From positions 2,987,484 through 3,051,483 of the forward strand of contig NC_009253.1 in assembly GCF_000016165.1 (NCBI RefSeq): a stretch of 64,000 nt of DNA. Reading direction: 5' to 3'. How positions within the stretch are numbered: the first letter of the stretch is position 1; every line of letters starts with the position of its first letter. This document shows, in pieces, positions 26,555-34,806 of this stretch. The notes below the pieces were generated by a model. That model saw only the letters and a program-made list of their open reading frames with translations, did not search any database and was not told the origin of the DNA. The DNA comes from Desulforamulus reducens MI-1. GTDB taxonomy: Bacteria > Bacillota > Desulfotomaculia > Desulfotomaculales > Desulfotomaculaceae. The position numbers were made by a program, and so were the translations under genes.

Positions 26555-27172
26555 ATGGCGTACCGTCAAACCAATAAAGTAATGGAAAAACTCCAATCCA
26601 AAAAAAAAGAAATCCTAACGGCCGCCCGGGAAGTTTTTGCGGAAAATAGCTATCAGAGAACATCTATCAAAGCAATTGCCCAAAAAGCAAAAATTGCCAC
26701 GGGAACTTTCTACCTATATTTTAGAAATAAAGATGCCCTCATTAATATGATCGTGGAGGAAATGTTTTATGAACTCTTGGAGAGCATTAGAAATGAGCGA
26801 GCCAATTTCTCGGACGGTTTTGATAAACTACAGGCTTCCATGGAAACCTGTATTAAACTTTTCATTAAAGAAAAAAATATGGCAAAAATTCTTCTGGTCC
26901 AAGTGCCTGGAGTTAATAATGCCTTTAATGCGAAGCTTATTGATATTGAAAATGAATTAATTAAGCTTACCAAAGAAGATCTGGACGAATTGAAAAGTCA
27001 GGGCAGAATACCGAATGAGGATACCTTTGTCTCGGCCCTCGCCTTTGTGGGAAGTTTTCGGCAGGTGATTATCAACTGGTTGCGTGAAGGTAAACCAGAA
27101 GACTTAGAGGTGTCTGTTGCAACGCTCATGAAATATAACTTGAGGGGAATGGGAAAACGAGATGTCAGTTGA
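26555..27172 (+). CDS. TetR-family regulator
   Basis: 205 residues: helix-turn-helix at about 20-60 (ILTAAREVFAENSYQRTSIKAIAQKAKIATGTFYLYF-type pattern) and a helical ligand domain with no close functional signature. ATG follows a GAGAGGTG site. It overlaps the ATPase gene by 11 bp. Palindromes at its own promoter and before the 29797 gene indicate autoregulation and control of the split importer. Confidence 0.9.
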   Translation: MAYRQTNKVMEKLQSKKKEILTAAREVFAENSYQRTSIKAIAQKAKIATGTFYLYFRNKDALINMIVEEMFYELLESIRNERANFSDGFDKLQASMETCIKLFIKEKNMAKILLVQVPGVNNAFNAKLIDIENELIKLTKEDLDELKSQGRIPNEDTFVSALAFVGSFRQVIINWLREGKPEDLEVSVATLMKYNLRGMGKRDVS

Positions 27173-27935
27173 TTATCTTTCCATAAAATCATTACATGTG
27201 GATTACCTACAAAAGGGCAAGATGATCACAGCGGTGGACTCTGTTGATCTATCCCTTCCCCAAAGCAAGACGGGCGTTATCATTGGTCCCTCCGGTTGCG
27301 GAAAAAGCACACTCTTTAATGTTCTGGCGGGATTAAATCACCGCTATTCCGGCCATGTGCTTATTAATGGCAAGGTTCCAGAAGGTGGTGGGGAAACAGC
27401 CCTCATCTTACAGGAATATGGGTTGCTTCCTTGGAAGACGGTCTGGGATAATGTGATTTTAGGGTTGCAACTAAGAAAAAAAACAACACAGGAAATTCAA
27501 AGCCAGGCAGCAACAGTATTGGACAAACTGGGTCTTTTATCGTTGGCCAAAAGGTTTCCAGCCCAACTAAGTGGCGGCCAAAGACAGCGTGTTGCCATTG
27601 CCCGTGCTCTGGTCCTGGAACCTAAACTATTGCTGATGGACGAACCCTTTTCTTCCCTGGATGCCCTTACCCGTGAAGAAATTCAGGATTTTCTTCTTCA
27701 AATCTGGCAGGAAACTAAGTTAACTATTTTACTCATAACGCACAATATTGAAGAGGCTGTCTTTTTGGGAAATAAGATCTTTGTGATGTCTCCAGGACCC
27801 GGTTCAATTATACAGGTCGTGGAAAATGAAATGGCCGGGGATTACGAACTGCGGGGTAAGGTCCCCTTTCTGGAAATGTGTAGTAGCCTGAGATCCCTAT
27901 TGCACAGGAGGGAACAACATGCGGCAGACATATAA
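27162..27935 (+). CDS. ABC importer ATPase (nitrate/sulfonate/taurine type)
   Basis: 257 residues: Walker [15 protein letters not shown]-loop [14 protein letters not shown], signature [15 protein letters not shown], Walker [18 protein letters not shown] and the switch His. The Q-loop [10 protein letters not shown] motif is typical of SsuB/TauB/ThiZ-like ATPases. It works with the permease at 27919 (17-bp overlap) and the lipoprotein at 29797. Confidence 0.92.
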   Translation: MSVDYLSIKSLHVDYLQKGKMITAVDSVDLSLPQSKTGVIIGPSGCGKSTLFNVLAGLNHRYSGHVLINGKVPEGGGETALILQEYGLLPWKTVWDNVILGLQLRKKTTQEIQSQAATVLDKLGLLSLAKRFPAQLSGGQRQRVAIARALVLEPKLLLMDEPFSSLDALTREEIQDFLLQIWQETKLTILLITHNIEEAVFLGNKIFVMSPGPGSIIQVVENEMAGDYELRGKVPFLEMCSSLRSLLHRREQHAADI

Positions 27936-28677
27936 AAAAGCTGAACAAGCCATGTCCTTTTTATCCTCAGTGGCTATACTCCTGCTGCTATGGTGGTTAC
28001 TATCGCTGACATTAAAAAGCCCAGCGGTGCCACTGCCGCTGGATGCTTTGCACAGCTTTTTAATTAGCCTCCGTGGGGAGCTTCTTTCTCACCTCGGTGT
28101 AAGCCTCTATCGGGTACTCTTGAGCCTGTTGTCAGCCACCCTGCTGGCAGTGCCACTGGGTATCTTCCTAGGCAAGAACCCAGAAGTTGATAGAAAAGCG
28201 GCCCCCCTGCTTTATTTAACCTATCCCATTCCCAAAGTGGTTTTTATGCCTATTTTCTTAATTATATTAGGTATTGGTGATAGTTCTAAAATTCTGTTAA
28301 TTACACTAATCACTTTCTACCAAATTTTAGTTACCACCCGGGATGCCGCAAAAAATATGGCAAAGGAATATATTTTTTCTCTGAAATCCCTAGGTGCCAG
28401 CTCCTGGGACCTGTACCGCCACGTTTATCTACCGGGTTGCCTGCCAGCCATCCTAACCGCCCTGAGGCTAGGTTTGGGTACTGCCATGGCGGTACTCTTT
28501 CTGGCCGAAACCTACGCCACCCAGACAGGCATTGGCTTTTTTATTATGGATTCACTTAGCCGGATGAATTATGAAGAAATGTTTGCCGGTATTATTGCTA
28601 TGGGGTTAATGGGTTTTTTCCTTTACATACTGCTGGATCAAGCAGAAAAGATCTTATGTTCGTGGATTCATATTTAG
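27919..28677 (+). CDS. ABC importer permease (nitrate/sulfonate/taurine type)
   Basis: 252 residues, about six helices, with the ATPase-contact loop SLGASSWDLYRHVYLPGCLPAILTALRLGLG. The SsuC/TauC-type fold carries one substrate channel half. It ends 4 bp before the convergent menA stop, and no terminator is visible there. Confidence 0.9.
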   Translation: MRQTYKKAEQAMSFLSSVAILLLLWWLLSLTLKSPAVPLPLDALHSFLISLRGELLSHLGVSLYRVLLSLLSATLLAVPLGIFLGKNPEVDRKAAPLLYLTYPIPKVVFMPIFLIILGIGDSSKILLITLITFYQILVTTRDAAKNMAKEYIFSLKSLGASSWDLYRHVYLPGCLPAILTALRLGLGTAMAVLFLAETYATQTGIGFFIMDSLSRMNYEEMFAGIIAMGLMGFFLYILLDQAEKILCSWIHI

Positions 28678-28681
28678 TTGG

Positions 28682-29590
28682 CTAAGCCAGTTTTCCAAAA
28701 AGGTAACCGACAGAAAAGAAAATACTAAAAATCAATGAAAAGCGGGCGGTTCCAGCAAGTGTAGCATTAAGGGGCCTCCCCTTTTTTGTCCGTATTTCCC
28801 CTATGAGCGGTAGGACAAAGGGTAGAGACAGCCAGGTGAAGAGAATCCAGGCAGAGACAATGCCCTGTAACCACATAATTAAAGGCACAGCGAAGGACAC
28901 AGCCAATAAGAGAAAGTATTCCACCTGGGTAGCGGTTGGACCCAGCCGTACGGCTATAGTTCTTTTACCTGTTTTTTTATCCTGTGGTAAATCACGGTAA
29001 TTATTGACCACCAGAATAGCTGTAATTAAAAGTCCCACCGGCAGAGACGCCCACCAGGCAGCAGCACTAACATTTCCTGCCTGAACATAATAAGTGCCAC
29101 AGACTGCCACTGGCCCAAAGAAAATAAAGACGAATACTTCACCTAACCCGTGGTAACCCAAGGGAAAAGGCCCGCCAGTATATGCAATGGCCGAGATGAT
29201 GGCAGCAATCCCCAGGGCAAGTATCACCCAACCACCCACCCAGGTGAGATAAAGTCCCAAGGCAAAGGCAAGGGCAAAAACAAGCCCCATGCCCACCATA
29301 ACCTGGCGGGGTGTTAAAAGTCCGGCCTGGGTAACCCGTAGAGGGCCGGTTCTCTCTTTGGTATCCTTCCCTTTCTTAAAATCAAAAACATCGTTGGCTA
29401 AGTTAGAACCAATCTGCAAGAGCAGCGAAACCAATAGGGCTACCAGGGTTGGCAGCAAAGAAAAAGCATGATCGCCAATGGCTATTGCAGCCCCCACCAA
29501 AACAGGCCCCATTGCAGCGGGTAGAGTTTTAGGACGTATGGCCAGCATCCAAATTTTAAAACGGCTTAGATTTTCAGTTTCTTGTGACAT
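28682..29590 (-). CDS. menA: 1,4-dihydroxy-2-naphthoate polyprenyltransferase (UbiA family)
   Basis: 302 residues from the ATG at 29590 (AAGGAG upstream). Eight to nine helices; IGSNLANDVFDFKKGKDTKER contains the first Asp-rich prenyl-diphosphate motif and VNNYRDLPQDKKTGKRT the second. It attaches the isoprenoid tail of menaquinone. Its place in the middle of an ABC importer locus, convergent with the permease and divergent from the binding protein, is unusual and may mean that the importer brings in a quinone precursor or related aromatic acid; this is inference only. Confidence 0.88.
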   Translation of the reverse strand: MSQETENLSRFKIWMLAIRPKTLPAAMGPVLVGAAIAIGDHAFSLLPTLVALLVSLLLQIGSNLANDVFDFKKGKDTKERTGPLRVTQAGLLTPRQVMVGMGLVFALAFALGLYLTWVGGWVILALGIAAIISAIAYTGGPFPLGYHGLGEVFVFIFFGPVAVCGTYYVQAGNVSAAAWWASLPVGLLITAILVVNNYRDLPQDKKTGKRTIAVRLGPTATQVEYFLLLAVSFAVPLIMWLQGIVSAWILFTWLSLPFVLPLIGEIRTKKGRPLNATLAGTARFSLIFSIFFSVGYLFGKLA

Positions 29591-29702
29591 CAATAAGTAA
29601 TCTCCTTAGAAAATGGTTTATAGTACAATGATTCGTTTTTTTATGACTTTTTCCTCCTCCCAACGCAAATGCCTATTTTTGCTTATCCCCTCCCCAGGGC
29701 TA

Positions 29703-29762
29703 TTGACTTTCCCTTAGGTACGTTTTAAGATAAATTTAATAAAATGAACGATTATTCATTTT
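29703..29762 (+). promoter_or_regulatory. Promoter and TetR-type operator of the binding-protein gene
   Basis: TTGACT (29703-29708), 17 bp, TAAGAT (29726-29731), then AATGAACGATTATTCATT (29744-29761), an imperfect copy of the operator core at 26503. The same promoter-operator layout as in front of tetR supports common control. Confidence 0.72.
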
Positions 29763-29796
29763 ATAAGCTGTCAATGTTTAAGGAGGTACCAAAAAA

Positions 29797-30756
29797 GTGG
29801 CCCTTTGGAAAAAAGTAAAAATGCTGTCATTATTATTGGTATTTGTGACGCTATTAGCAGGATGTGGCCAAGAAGAAAAAGCCCCTCAAAAGGGGGAGCA
29901 GCAGCAATTAAAAATTGGTGTTTTGCCCATCGAAGATATTATGCCAATGGTAGTGGCAGAGGAAAACGGTTATTTTGCCCAGGAAAATCTCCAGGTAGAA
30001 CTTATTCGCTTCCAAAGTGCTATGGAGCAGGGCAATGCCATGCAATCCGGCCAGATGAATGGTATGGTTACCGACATGATTGTGGCAACTCTCATGAAGG
30101 ATTCTGGCTTGGACATTAAGATGACATCCATCACCCTGGGTGCAACCCCCCAAGAAGGAAGGTTTGCCATTGTTGCGGCACCAGGGTCGAGCATTAATAC
30201 CCTAGCGGACTTAAAAGGAAAAAGTCTGGGGATTTCTCACAATTCCATTATTGAGTACGTCACCGACGGCTTGCTGAAGGATGCAGGAATGGACCCCTCT
30301 GAAGTAAAGAAAACTTCTGTGCCTAAAATTCCCCTACGCATGGAAATGCTTTTTACCAAGCAAATTGATGCCATTACAGTGCCGGATCCGATGGTAACCT
30401 TTGCTGAGTTTAAAGGGGCTAAGGTGATTGCCCAAGATACAACACGAAACCTTTCCCAGGCTGTGGTGCTTTTTGATCAGAAAACACTGGACGAAAAGAA
30501 AGATGCCGTAGCTGGCTTTTACCGTGCCTATGCCAAAGCAGTAGAGGATTTGAACAACCACCCGGAGCAGTATAAACAATTAATGGTGAAAAACACAAAT
30601 ATCCCCGAACCCATTGCTAAGGACTACAACCTACAGCGATATCCCAAACCTCAGGTTCCTGCAGAAGAAGATGTGAACAATGTTCTCCAGTGGATGAACC
30701 AAAAAGAGTTATTGAAAAACGATTTGAAATATGCAGATCTAGTTAAAAAAATTTAA
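29797..30756 (+). CDS. NMT1/SsuA-type solute-binding lipoprotein
   Basis: 319 residues; GTG start after AAGGAGGT. Lipobox LVFVTLLAGCG near residue 24, then the periplasmic-binding type II fold: IGVLPIEDIMPMVVAEENGYFAQENLQVELI, MNGMVTDMIVATLM, LADLKGKSLGIS. Related proteins bind aromatic or sulfonate anions or thiamine-type pyrimidines. It belongs to the importer encoded at 27162-28677, separated from it only by menA. Confidence 0.88.
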   Translation: MALWKKVKMLSLLLVFVTLLAGCGQEEKAPQKGEQQQLKIGVLPIEDIMPMVVAEENGYFAQENLQVELIRFQSAMEQGNAMQSGQMNGMVTDMIVATLMKDSGLDIKMTSITLGATPQEGRFAIVAAPGSSINTLADLKGKSLGISHNSIIEYVTDGLLKDAGMDPSEVKKTSVPKIPLRMEMLFTKQIDAITVPDPMVTFAEFKGAKVIAQDTTRNLSQAVVLFDQKTLDEKKDAVAGFYRAYAKAVEDLNNHPEQYKQLMVKNTNIPEPIAKDYNLQRYPKPQVPAEEDVNNVLQWMNQKELLKNDLKYADLVKKI

Positions 30757-30767
30757 CGTTACTACAA

Positions 30768-30820
30768 ATAGGCTGATCCTAAAGGTACATAAAGTGCCTT
30801 TGGGATCAGCCTATTTTTAT
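30768..30820 (+). terminator. Terminator of the binding-protein gene
   Basis: AATAGGCTGATCCTAAAGG against CCTTTGGGATCAGCCTATT followed by TTTAT. Confidence 0.9.
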
Positions 30821-31016
30821 CGTATTTCGAGTTAAAAACAAAAACCCACAAACCCCCTAGTCACATTCATGAACAAATTCCCCTATCGAGAGACCATTAA
30901 GAGAGGACGTAATAAAGTTTCATCAGTTCTCTCTGGAAGCTAAAGATAGTTATTATGCTTAAAAAAAGAGATTGGATAATATCCTCATAAAATCCAGTTC
31001 TCAAATTATTCTATGG

Positions 31017-31056
31017 CAAGCAGGGAAAAGTTTTAAAATACCCTGCTTTTTGTTTA
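31017..31056 (+). terminator. Orphan terminator in a gene-poor stretch
   Basis: AAGCAGGG and CCCTGCTT arms followed by TTTG. No plus-strand gene precedes it; the region 30823-31087 shows no credible coding sequence and may be debris from past insertions. Confidence 0.55.
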
Positions 31057-31087
31057 GTGTATAACATTTAGAGAATACGCAACAATA

Positions 31088-31308
31088 TCATTTGCTAGAG
31101 CAGCATTTTATGCCTTTAATTAGTTCTATTTCCTCTATCCTTACATCAATACCGTTTATGTCTGTGGCAATAGCACCAGCACTTTCGTAATTATCTTGTT
31201 CTATAAATTTATCATGTACTTTTTGGTAATCCTCCCTTATTTTTTTAAAGTAGCGGTTGCTTTATCATGCATTGTTATCAATTCTTTCTCGGCGTTTGTC
31301 AAGAAAGT
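31088..31308 (-). pseudogene. Frameshifted small coiled-coil gene
   Basis: One frame reads LTNAEKELITMHDKATATLKK and stops; the next frame continues without a gap as KIREDYQKVHDKF...DNYESAGAIATDI...IELIKGIKCCSSK. The switch falls in a run of seven A residues at about 31240-31246, so either a one-base indel broke the gene or a slippage event joins the halves. The joined protein would be about 70 residues, helical and charged. Family not recognised. Confidence 0.5.
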
Positions 31309-31310
31309 TG

Positions 31311-31445
31311 TCAGGCTTCCACCTGTTCAACAAAGAGACCTTTTGAACGGCAATATTCAGCCATTTCAATCTCGCTTAAAGATGCTGTTTCAACAACTAT
31401 CAGAAATTTATCCTGTGTACTCCATCTTTCCGCTTCAGGCTCACC
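31311..31445 (-). pseudogene. IS3-type transposase OrfA remnant
   Basis: A 44-codon open piece reads GEPEAERWSTQDKFLIVVET then ASLSEIEMAEYCRSKGLFVE, which is the centre of an IS3-family OrfA. It is bounded by stop codons on both sides, with no helix-turn-helix start and no OrfB. No terminal inverted repeats were found. It is a relic just outside the left end of the integrative element. Confidence 0.7.
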
Positions 31446-31601
31446 TTTCTAATACAATAAAAATTGGCAATTTTTCTGCCACCATAGAGGTGGAAAATAA
31501 TTGCCGCACAAAAGTTTGGTCGGACGTTTGGTCTAACACTTAGGGAATATTTGGGCTATTTCGGGCCATCTTTTAATAAAATTTTGCTCCACTCCTGAAA
31601 T

Positions 31602-31650
31602 ACAAAAACCCTGCTAGCCTAGAATTATCAAGGGTTGCAGGGTTTTTTCT
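31602..31650 (-). terminator. Original chromosomal terminator of tRNA-Arg, displaced by the insertion
   Basis: AAAAACCCTGC and GCAGGGTTTTTT arms. It lies immediately beyond attL, where the tRNA gene's 3' flank would have been before integration. Confidence 0.65.
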
Positions 31651-31661
31651 AATGCTTTATT

Positions 31662-31684
31662 TGGTGCGCCTGACAGGAATCGAA
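31662..31684 (+). repeat. attL: 23-bp copy of the tRNA-Arg 3' end
   Basis: The 23 bases starting TGGTGCGCCTGACAGG are identical to 44761-44783, the CCA end, acceptor strand and T-arm part of tRNA-Arg. The match breaks on both sides, which is what a site-specific recombination core looks like. Confidence 0.92.
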
Positions 31685-31734
31685 GAAACTCAGCTTAAGA
31701 CACTTAAACCTTTGCTATTGCTAGTTATTTTTAG

Positions 31735-32838
31735 TTATTTAATATTTTTTTCCGACTGAATTTCCGAATGGCTTAGTGCATCGGTAACATTAATATCTCT
31801 GCGTATAGCATGTGAATAAATGGCAGCGGTTGTTGCGGGGGTACTGTGCCCCAGTAAACTTGACACAGTTGGCAATGAATAACCCGCATCAAGAAGAATT
31901 GAACCGGCCGTATGTCGCAGATCGTGAATCCTTATCATGGGTAACTCTGCTTTTTTTAGAGCTGTTTTAATTGTTCTATCAATGGCCTTATGAGTTATCG
32001 GCCTTCCATTGACATGAAAAACTAGCTCGTCTTCAATCCTAATACTTGTTACTTTCCTTTTAGCTTGTTTTTTTCTGTGCGTCTTTAATAATTCTACGGT
32101 TTCCTTATCAATGGTAACAGTTCGCCGGCTGCTATCATTCTTTGGTTTATCAAGAACCTTGCGTGTTTTGGAATCAGCAGAACGTAGGATTTTCATTGTC
32201 CCTTTATCAAAGTTGAGATCCTTCCACATTAACCCTAGACACTCGCCAAGCCTCATGCCAGTGACAGCTAATATGCGTAATACTAAATAATATTTATATT
32301 CCTTTGCTGCATTTAAAAATTTTATTAGCTCATCCGATGAGAGAACTTTCTTCTCCTTCTTAGGGTTCCTGGGTAATCTCAAGCCTACTGTAGGGTCCTT
32401 TTCAAGCAATTCCCACACTACTGCCTGGCGAAGGGCTGTTCTGAATGTGGTGGTAATTTTGCGCACACTGGTTTCGGAAATGTCCTTTAATTCGTTTAGA
32501 CGTTCCTGGACTAAGAGTACCTTTAACTCGCCTAACTCAATATCTCCTAGCGTTTCCTTTAAACGTTTTAAATGCCAAGAATAAGTTTTAAAAGTACGTT
32601 CTTCAATGCTAGGCTGAATTCTTTTGAGCCAATAGTCTAGGTAATCACTAACTAGCATCTGCGAACCAGGTTGCAAACTTTTTCTCAGTTTAGTTTCAAA
32701 TATCTTGGCGAATTGCTCTGCTTCTCTCTTCTTACCGTGAAAAACTTTACTTTTAGTAACTTTTTTCCCCTGGTTGTCTTTGCCAAGATAAACTGTTATA
32801 TTATAGACACCAGTTTTTAAGAGTTTAATTTGAGCCAA
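31735..32838 (-). CDS. int: Tyrosine integrase of the element
   Basis: 367 residues of the Tn916/ICE-phage type: an N-terminal arm-binding AP2-like domain (VYNITVYLGKDNQGKKVTKSKVF), core-binding SAM-like domain at about 60-150, and the catalytic domain with TGMRLGE (Arg), HDLRHTAGS (His, Arg), LGHS and the nucleophile in AIYSHA. All five catalytic positions are present. The gene ends 50 bp from attL, as expected for the enzyme that acts on this tRNA site. Confidence 0.95.
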   Translation of the reverse strand: MAQIKLLKTGVYNITVYLGKDNQGKKVTKSKVFHGKKREAEQFAKIFETKLRKSLQPGSQMLVSDYLDYWLKRIQPSIEERTFKTYSWHLKRLKETLGDIELGELKVLLVQERLNELKDISETSVRKITTTFRTALRQAVVWELLEKDPTVGLRLPRNPKKEKKVLSSDELIKFLNAAKEYKYYLVLRILAVTGMRLGECLGLMWKDLNFDKGTMKILRSADSKTRKVLDKPKNDSSRRTVTIDKETVELLKTHRKKQAKRKVTSIRIEDELVFHVNGRPITHKAIDRTIKTALKKAELPMIRIHDLRHTAGSILLDAGYSLPTVSSLLGHSTPATTAAIYSHAIRRDINVTDALSHSEIQSEKNIK

Positions 32839-32859
32839 TTAACATGCCTCCCTTTATCA

Positions 32860-32874
32860 GGGTAAGGCGAAGGC
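32860..32874 (+). repeat. 15-bp inverted repeat, left copy
   Basis: GGGTAAGGCGAAGGC; the exact reverse complement lies at 44679-44693 near the right end. A candidate arm-type site for integrase or excisionase. It is just upstream of int, beside a GC-rich hairpin at 32870-32900. Confidence 0.5.
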
Positions 32875-32911
32875 GGGTATAGCTTCGACGGCGGCCCGCC
32901 TTTTTCCTTCC

Positions 32912-33112
32912 TTATCCCGGAATACCCCTAAGTATATTTTGTTTATTTAGGTACTTCTGCACTTCAGCAGCCGTTATCCTAATGCCTCTTTCTCCAAGTT
33001 TAGAAGCCCTAATCTCTCCAGAATAAACCATTTCATAAACTGTGCTTTTACGTTTCCGTAGCATCTTAGCAACTTCTGGAACAGTATAGGTGGTACATTG
33101 AGCATTCATCAT
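32912..33112 (-). CDS. xis: Excisionase-like helix-turn-helix protein
   Basis: 66 residues, AGGAGG before the ATG. TVPEVAKMLRKRKSTVYEMVYSGEIRASKLG is the MerR-like excisionase (HTH_17) domain that binds next to recombination sites. It precedes int on the same strand by 73 bp, so it is the natural directionality factor for that integrase. Confidence 0.85.
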   Translation of the reverse strand: MMNAQCTTYTVPEVAKMLRKRKSTVYEMVYSGEIRASKLGERGIRITAAEVQKYLNKQNILRGIPG

Positions 33113-33177
33113 GTTTTAACCTCCTCGTCGTTTTGGGTAAAAATAAAACCCCTGCAGCATTTGCTAAAGGGGAAATG

Positions 33178-33205
33178 TTGATATCTGATTAAATTTATGT
33201 ATAAT
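33178..33205 (+). promoter_or_regulatory. Promoter of the candidate antitoxin RNA
   Basis: TTGATA, a 16-bp spacer and TATAAT on the plus strand, with no plus-strand reading frame downstream. Confidence 0.72.
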
Positions 33206-33211
33206 AAAAGT

Positions 33212-33314
33212 ATAAGTGGGAATACTTATAACTAACTAAACGGCGCTGTTGCCTCAACTGCCGAGGTTTTCATCTGGAACCCTTAAACTGTTACCAGCAG
33301 TTTAAGGGTTTTTA
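33212..33314 (+). ncRNA. Candidate antitoxin RNA opposite the toxin 3' region
   Basis: Starts at the promoter at 33178 and ends at a perfect 13-bp hairpin (AACCCTTAAACTG and complement) followed by five T, giving about 100 nt. It lies head-on to the toxin gene whose message should read through to a minus-strand hairpin at 33206-33230 (TATAAGT...ACTTATA, then CTTTTATT). The two RNAs would then be complementary over their 3' parts, like RatA and TxpA. Expression is inferred. Confidence 0.65.
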
Positions 33315-33318
33315 ATTA

Positions 33319-33405
33319 CTAACTTCGTTTAGTCAATTGAACAACGAGGGTTAACAGGAGTATTACCGCTATTACGATTTGTATTGCATCACTTATGGTA
33401 ATCAT
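33319..33405 (-). CDS. Small hydrophobic peptide, candidate type I toxin (holin-like)
   Basis: 28 residues: MITISDAIQIVIAVILLLTL then VVQLTKRS, one membrane helix and a basic tail, as in the short holin-like toxins of Firmicute elements. A strong AAAGGGGGTGAGG site precedes the ATG. The 5' leader contains the exact 8-base complement of that site (33446-33453 against 33409-33416) around a small hairpin, so the ribosome site can be hidden, a typical feature of type I toxins. A candidate -10 (TAAGAT) lies at 33483-33488. Confidence 0.7.
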   Translation of the reverse strand: MITISDAIQIVIAVILLLTLVVQLTKRS

Positions 33406-33514
33406 CCCGCCTCACCCCCTTTCTTGGATGTTTCCATCCCCGGCAGGTGAGGCCCGTTTGTTAATTATGTATTCCCGAATTTATCTTACCACACTTTTCT
33501 ACACATTCACTAGG

Positions 33515-33802
33515 CTATTCTTCTCTGTTTATCCTAAATCTTTTCCTTTCTTCCCAAGTGAGATCCATTGGATGCTTGCCAACGTAGTTGCAATAATTAA
33601 ACATGGCTTCCGTATCAAAATAGGGCTTCCAGGTGCGTTTAAACGTCTCTCCGTTTATACTGGCTAGCTTGGCTATTATATAACGCAAGTCAATTTGAAG
33701 CTCGTCTACTTTCTGATCAAGGGAAGCCTGATTATTTTTGATTTCTGCTAGCTGTTGGTTCATAGCTTTTAGTTGTTCTAGTATTCCAGGGCTTTGTTCC
33801 AA
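33515..33802 (-). CDS. Coiled-coil protein of unknown function
   Basis: 95 residues from a TTG at 33802, which has AAAGGAGG about 9 nt upstream; a longer frame to 33835 lacks a site. Heptad-like ILEQLKAMNQQLAEIKNNQASLDQKVDELQIDL at the N-terminus predicts a coiled coil; the C-terminal half is Trp/Tyr-rich (RTWKPYFDTEAMFNYCNYVG). Element accessory gene, no recognised family. Confidence 0.6.
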   Translation of the reverse strand: MEQSPGILEQLKAMNQQLAEIKNNQASLDQKVDELQIDLRYIIAKLASINGETFKRTWKPYFDTEAMFNYCNYVGKHPMDLTWEERKRFRINREE

Positions 33803-33837
33803 AGGGGTTCGCCTCCTTTTTATAAGGCATACCAAAA

Positions 33838-33890
33838 GTATACCTGTATACCAATGTATACATCAGTAAAATCAAGCACTGAAAGTATAC
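33838..33890. promoter_or_regulatory. Four GTATAC palindromes, likely operator cluster
   Basis: GTATAC occurs at 33838, 33846, 33856 and 33885 in the short gap between two element genes. The first three are spaced 8 and 10 bp, about one helical turn, as expected for cooperative repressor binding, probably by one of the Xre proteins of the element. Confidence 0.5.
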
Positions 33891-33893
33891 CTT

Positions 33894-34244
33894 CTAATTA
33901 TACCTAATGCCTATGGCTTTTAGGGCAGCCTGAGTATTTTCATGATCTAAGCTATAGAAAACCTCTTGGACTGTCAAGGGGAATCCCTGGCTATTGAATA
34001 ACGTAGCAGCTAGCTTTACCAATGCACGTTCGCCACTGCTCCATAGTTTTGAGTCTTTTAGTAACTGGTCAAAATCAATGCCCTCATGATCTACATATTT
34101 AAATACATTTTGCTTTTCAGTGGCCGCCAGGGCAAAGCATGCGGAACAGTATTCCTTATCTTTTGTCGCCCAGGTGCCTATTTTAGATAGCAACTTATTG
34201 AAAAGATTTTGATGCTGTTCATTTTTAAATTTCATTTGATACAA
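33894..34244 (-). CDS. Hypothetical protein, possibly DUF6075-like
   Basis: 116 residues: MKFKNEQHQNLFNKLLSKIG, then DKEYCSACFALAATEKQNVFKYVD, WSSGERALVKLAATLFNSQ and YSLDHENTQAALKAIGIRY. The F-x-N-EQHQNLF start and the spacing of the aromatic residues recall DUF6075 proteins of Firmicute mobile elements, known only as hypothetical. Soluble, no signal peptide. Confidence 0.65.
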   Translation of the reverse strand: MYQMKFKNEQHQNLFNKLLSKIGTWATKDKEYCSACFALAATEKQNVFKYVDHEGIDFDQLLKDSKLWSSGERALVKLAATLFNSQGFPLTVQEVFYSLDHENTQAALKAIGIRYN

Positions 34245-34329
34245 CTCCCCACGATAAAATCATCTATGGCCATGGGGCAGATCCGGAACTGGAAATTTTC
34301 CAGCTCCGGGATCTTTCATTTACTCTGTT

Positions 34330-34794
34330 TTACTTCACTTCTTTTAAGCCTAGATATTTTATGAAAAAATCTTTATAGACATATAAACAATTATTGTCTC
34401 TTCTAATAAAAGCTTCGTAACCGTTGTAATTTTCTTCATATTGCTCAATTTTCGCTGTAGTTGATGAAATTAATTCAACTACAGTTACACCTGGAGTCAC
34501 TATAACCGCATTAACTTCATTTCCTTGACCGTCTTTTATTATCGCTTCACCTGTTCCCTTAATAATGTAAGCCCTGTCGCCATGCCAATTCACGGTATAT
34601 CCAAACTCTTCACAAATTTTCCGTAAGGGATAAAATACTGCCTCGTCTTTACAATCACCAGTTTTATCATCAATTACTACTTTTACAGTAAAATCATCTA
34701 CAACATATGTTTTCTTGTCATTCGCAAAAGCATTTCCCATTGTTAATGTCAATGATAATATCACAAAACAGAATATCGAAATAATTTTTTTCAA
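34330..34794 (-). CDS. Secreted protein with copper-amine-oxidase-N-like domain
   Basis: 154 residues; Sec signal peptide (ISIFCFVILSLTLTMGNAFA) and one domain with FYPLRKICEEFGYTVNWHGDRAYI, the pattern of the copper amine oxidase N-terminal or stalk domain that Firmicutes use in surface proteins. A basic pI tail follows. It is 12 bp downstream of the next surface gene, so the three secreted genes form one operon. Confidence 0.7.
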   Translation of the reverse strand: MKKIISIFCFVILSLTLTMGNAFANDKKTYVVDDFTVKVVIDDKTGDCKDEAVFYPLRKICEEFGYTVNWHGDRAYIIKGTGEAIIKDGQGNEVNAVIVTPGVTVVELISSTTAKIEQYEENYNGYEAFIRRDNNCLYVYKDFFIKYLGLKEVK

Positions 34795-34806
34795 ATTTCA
34801 TTCCCC

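Noticed and set aside
31196-31543. A 115-codon plus-strand open frame
   Set aside because: It runs antisense through the recognisable transposase fragment and frameshifted coiled-coil gene, has no ribosome site and no protein-like composition.
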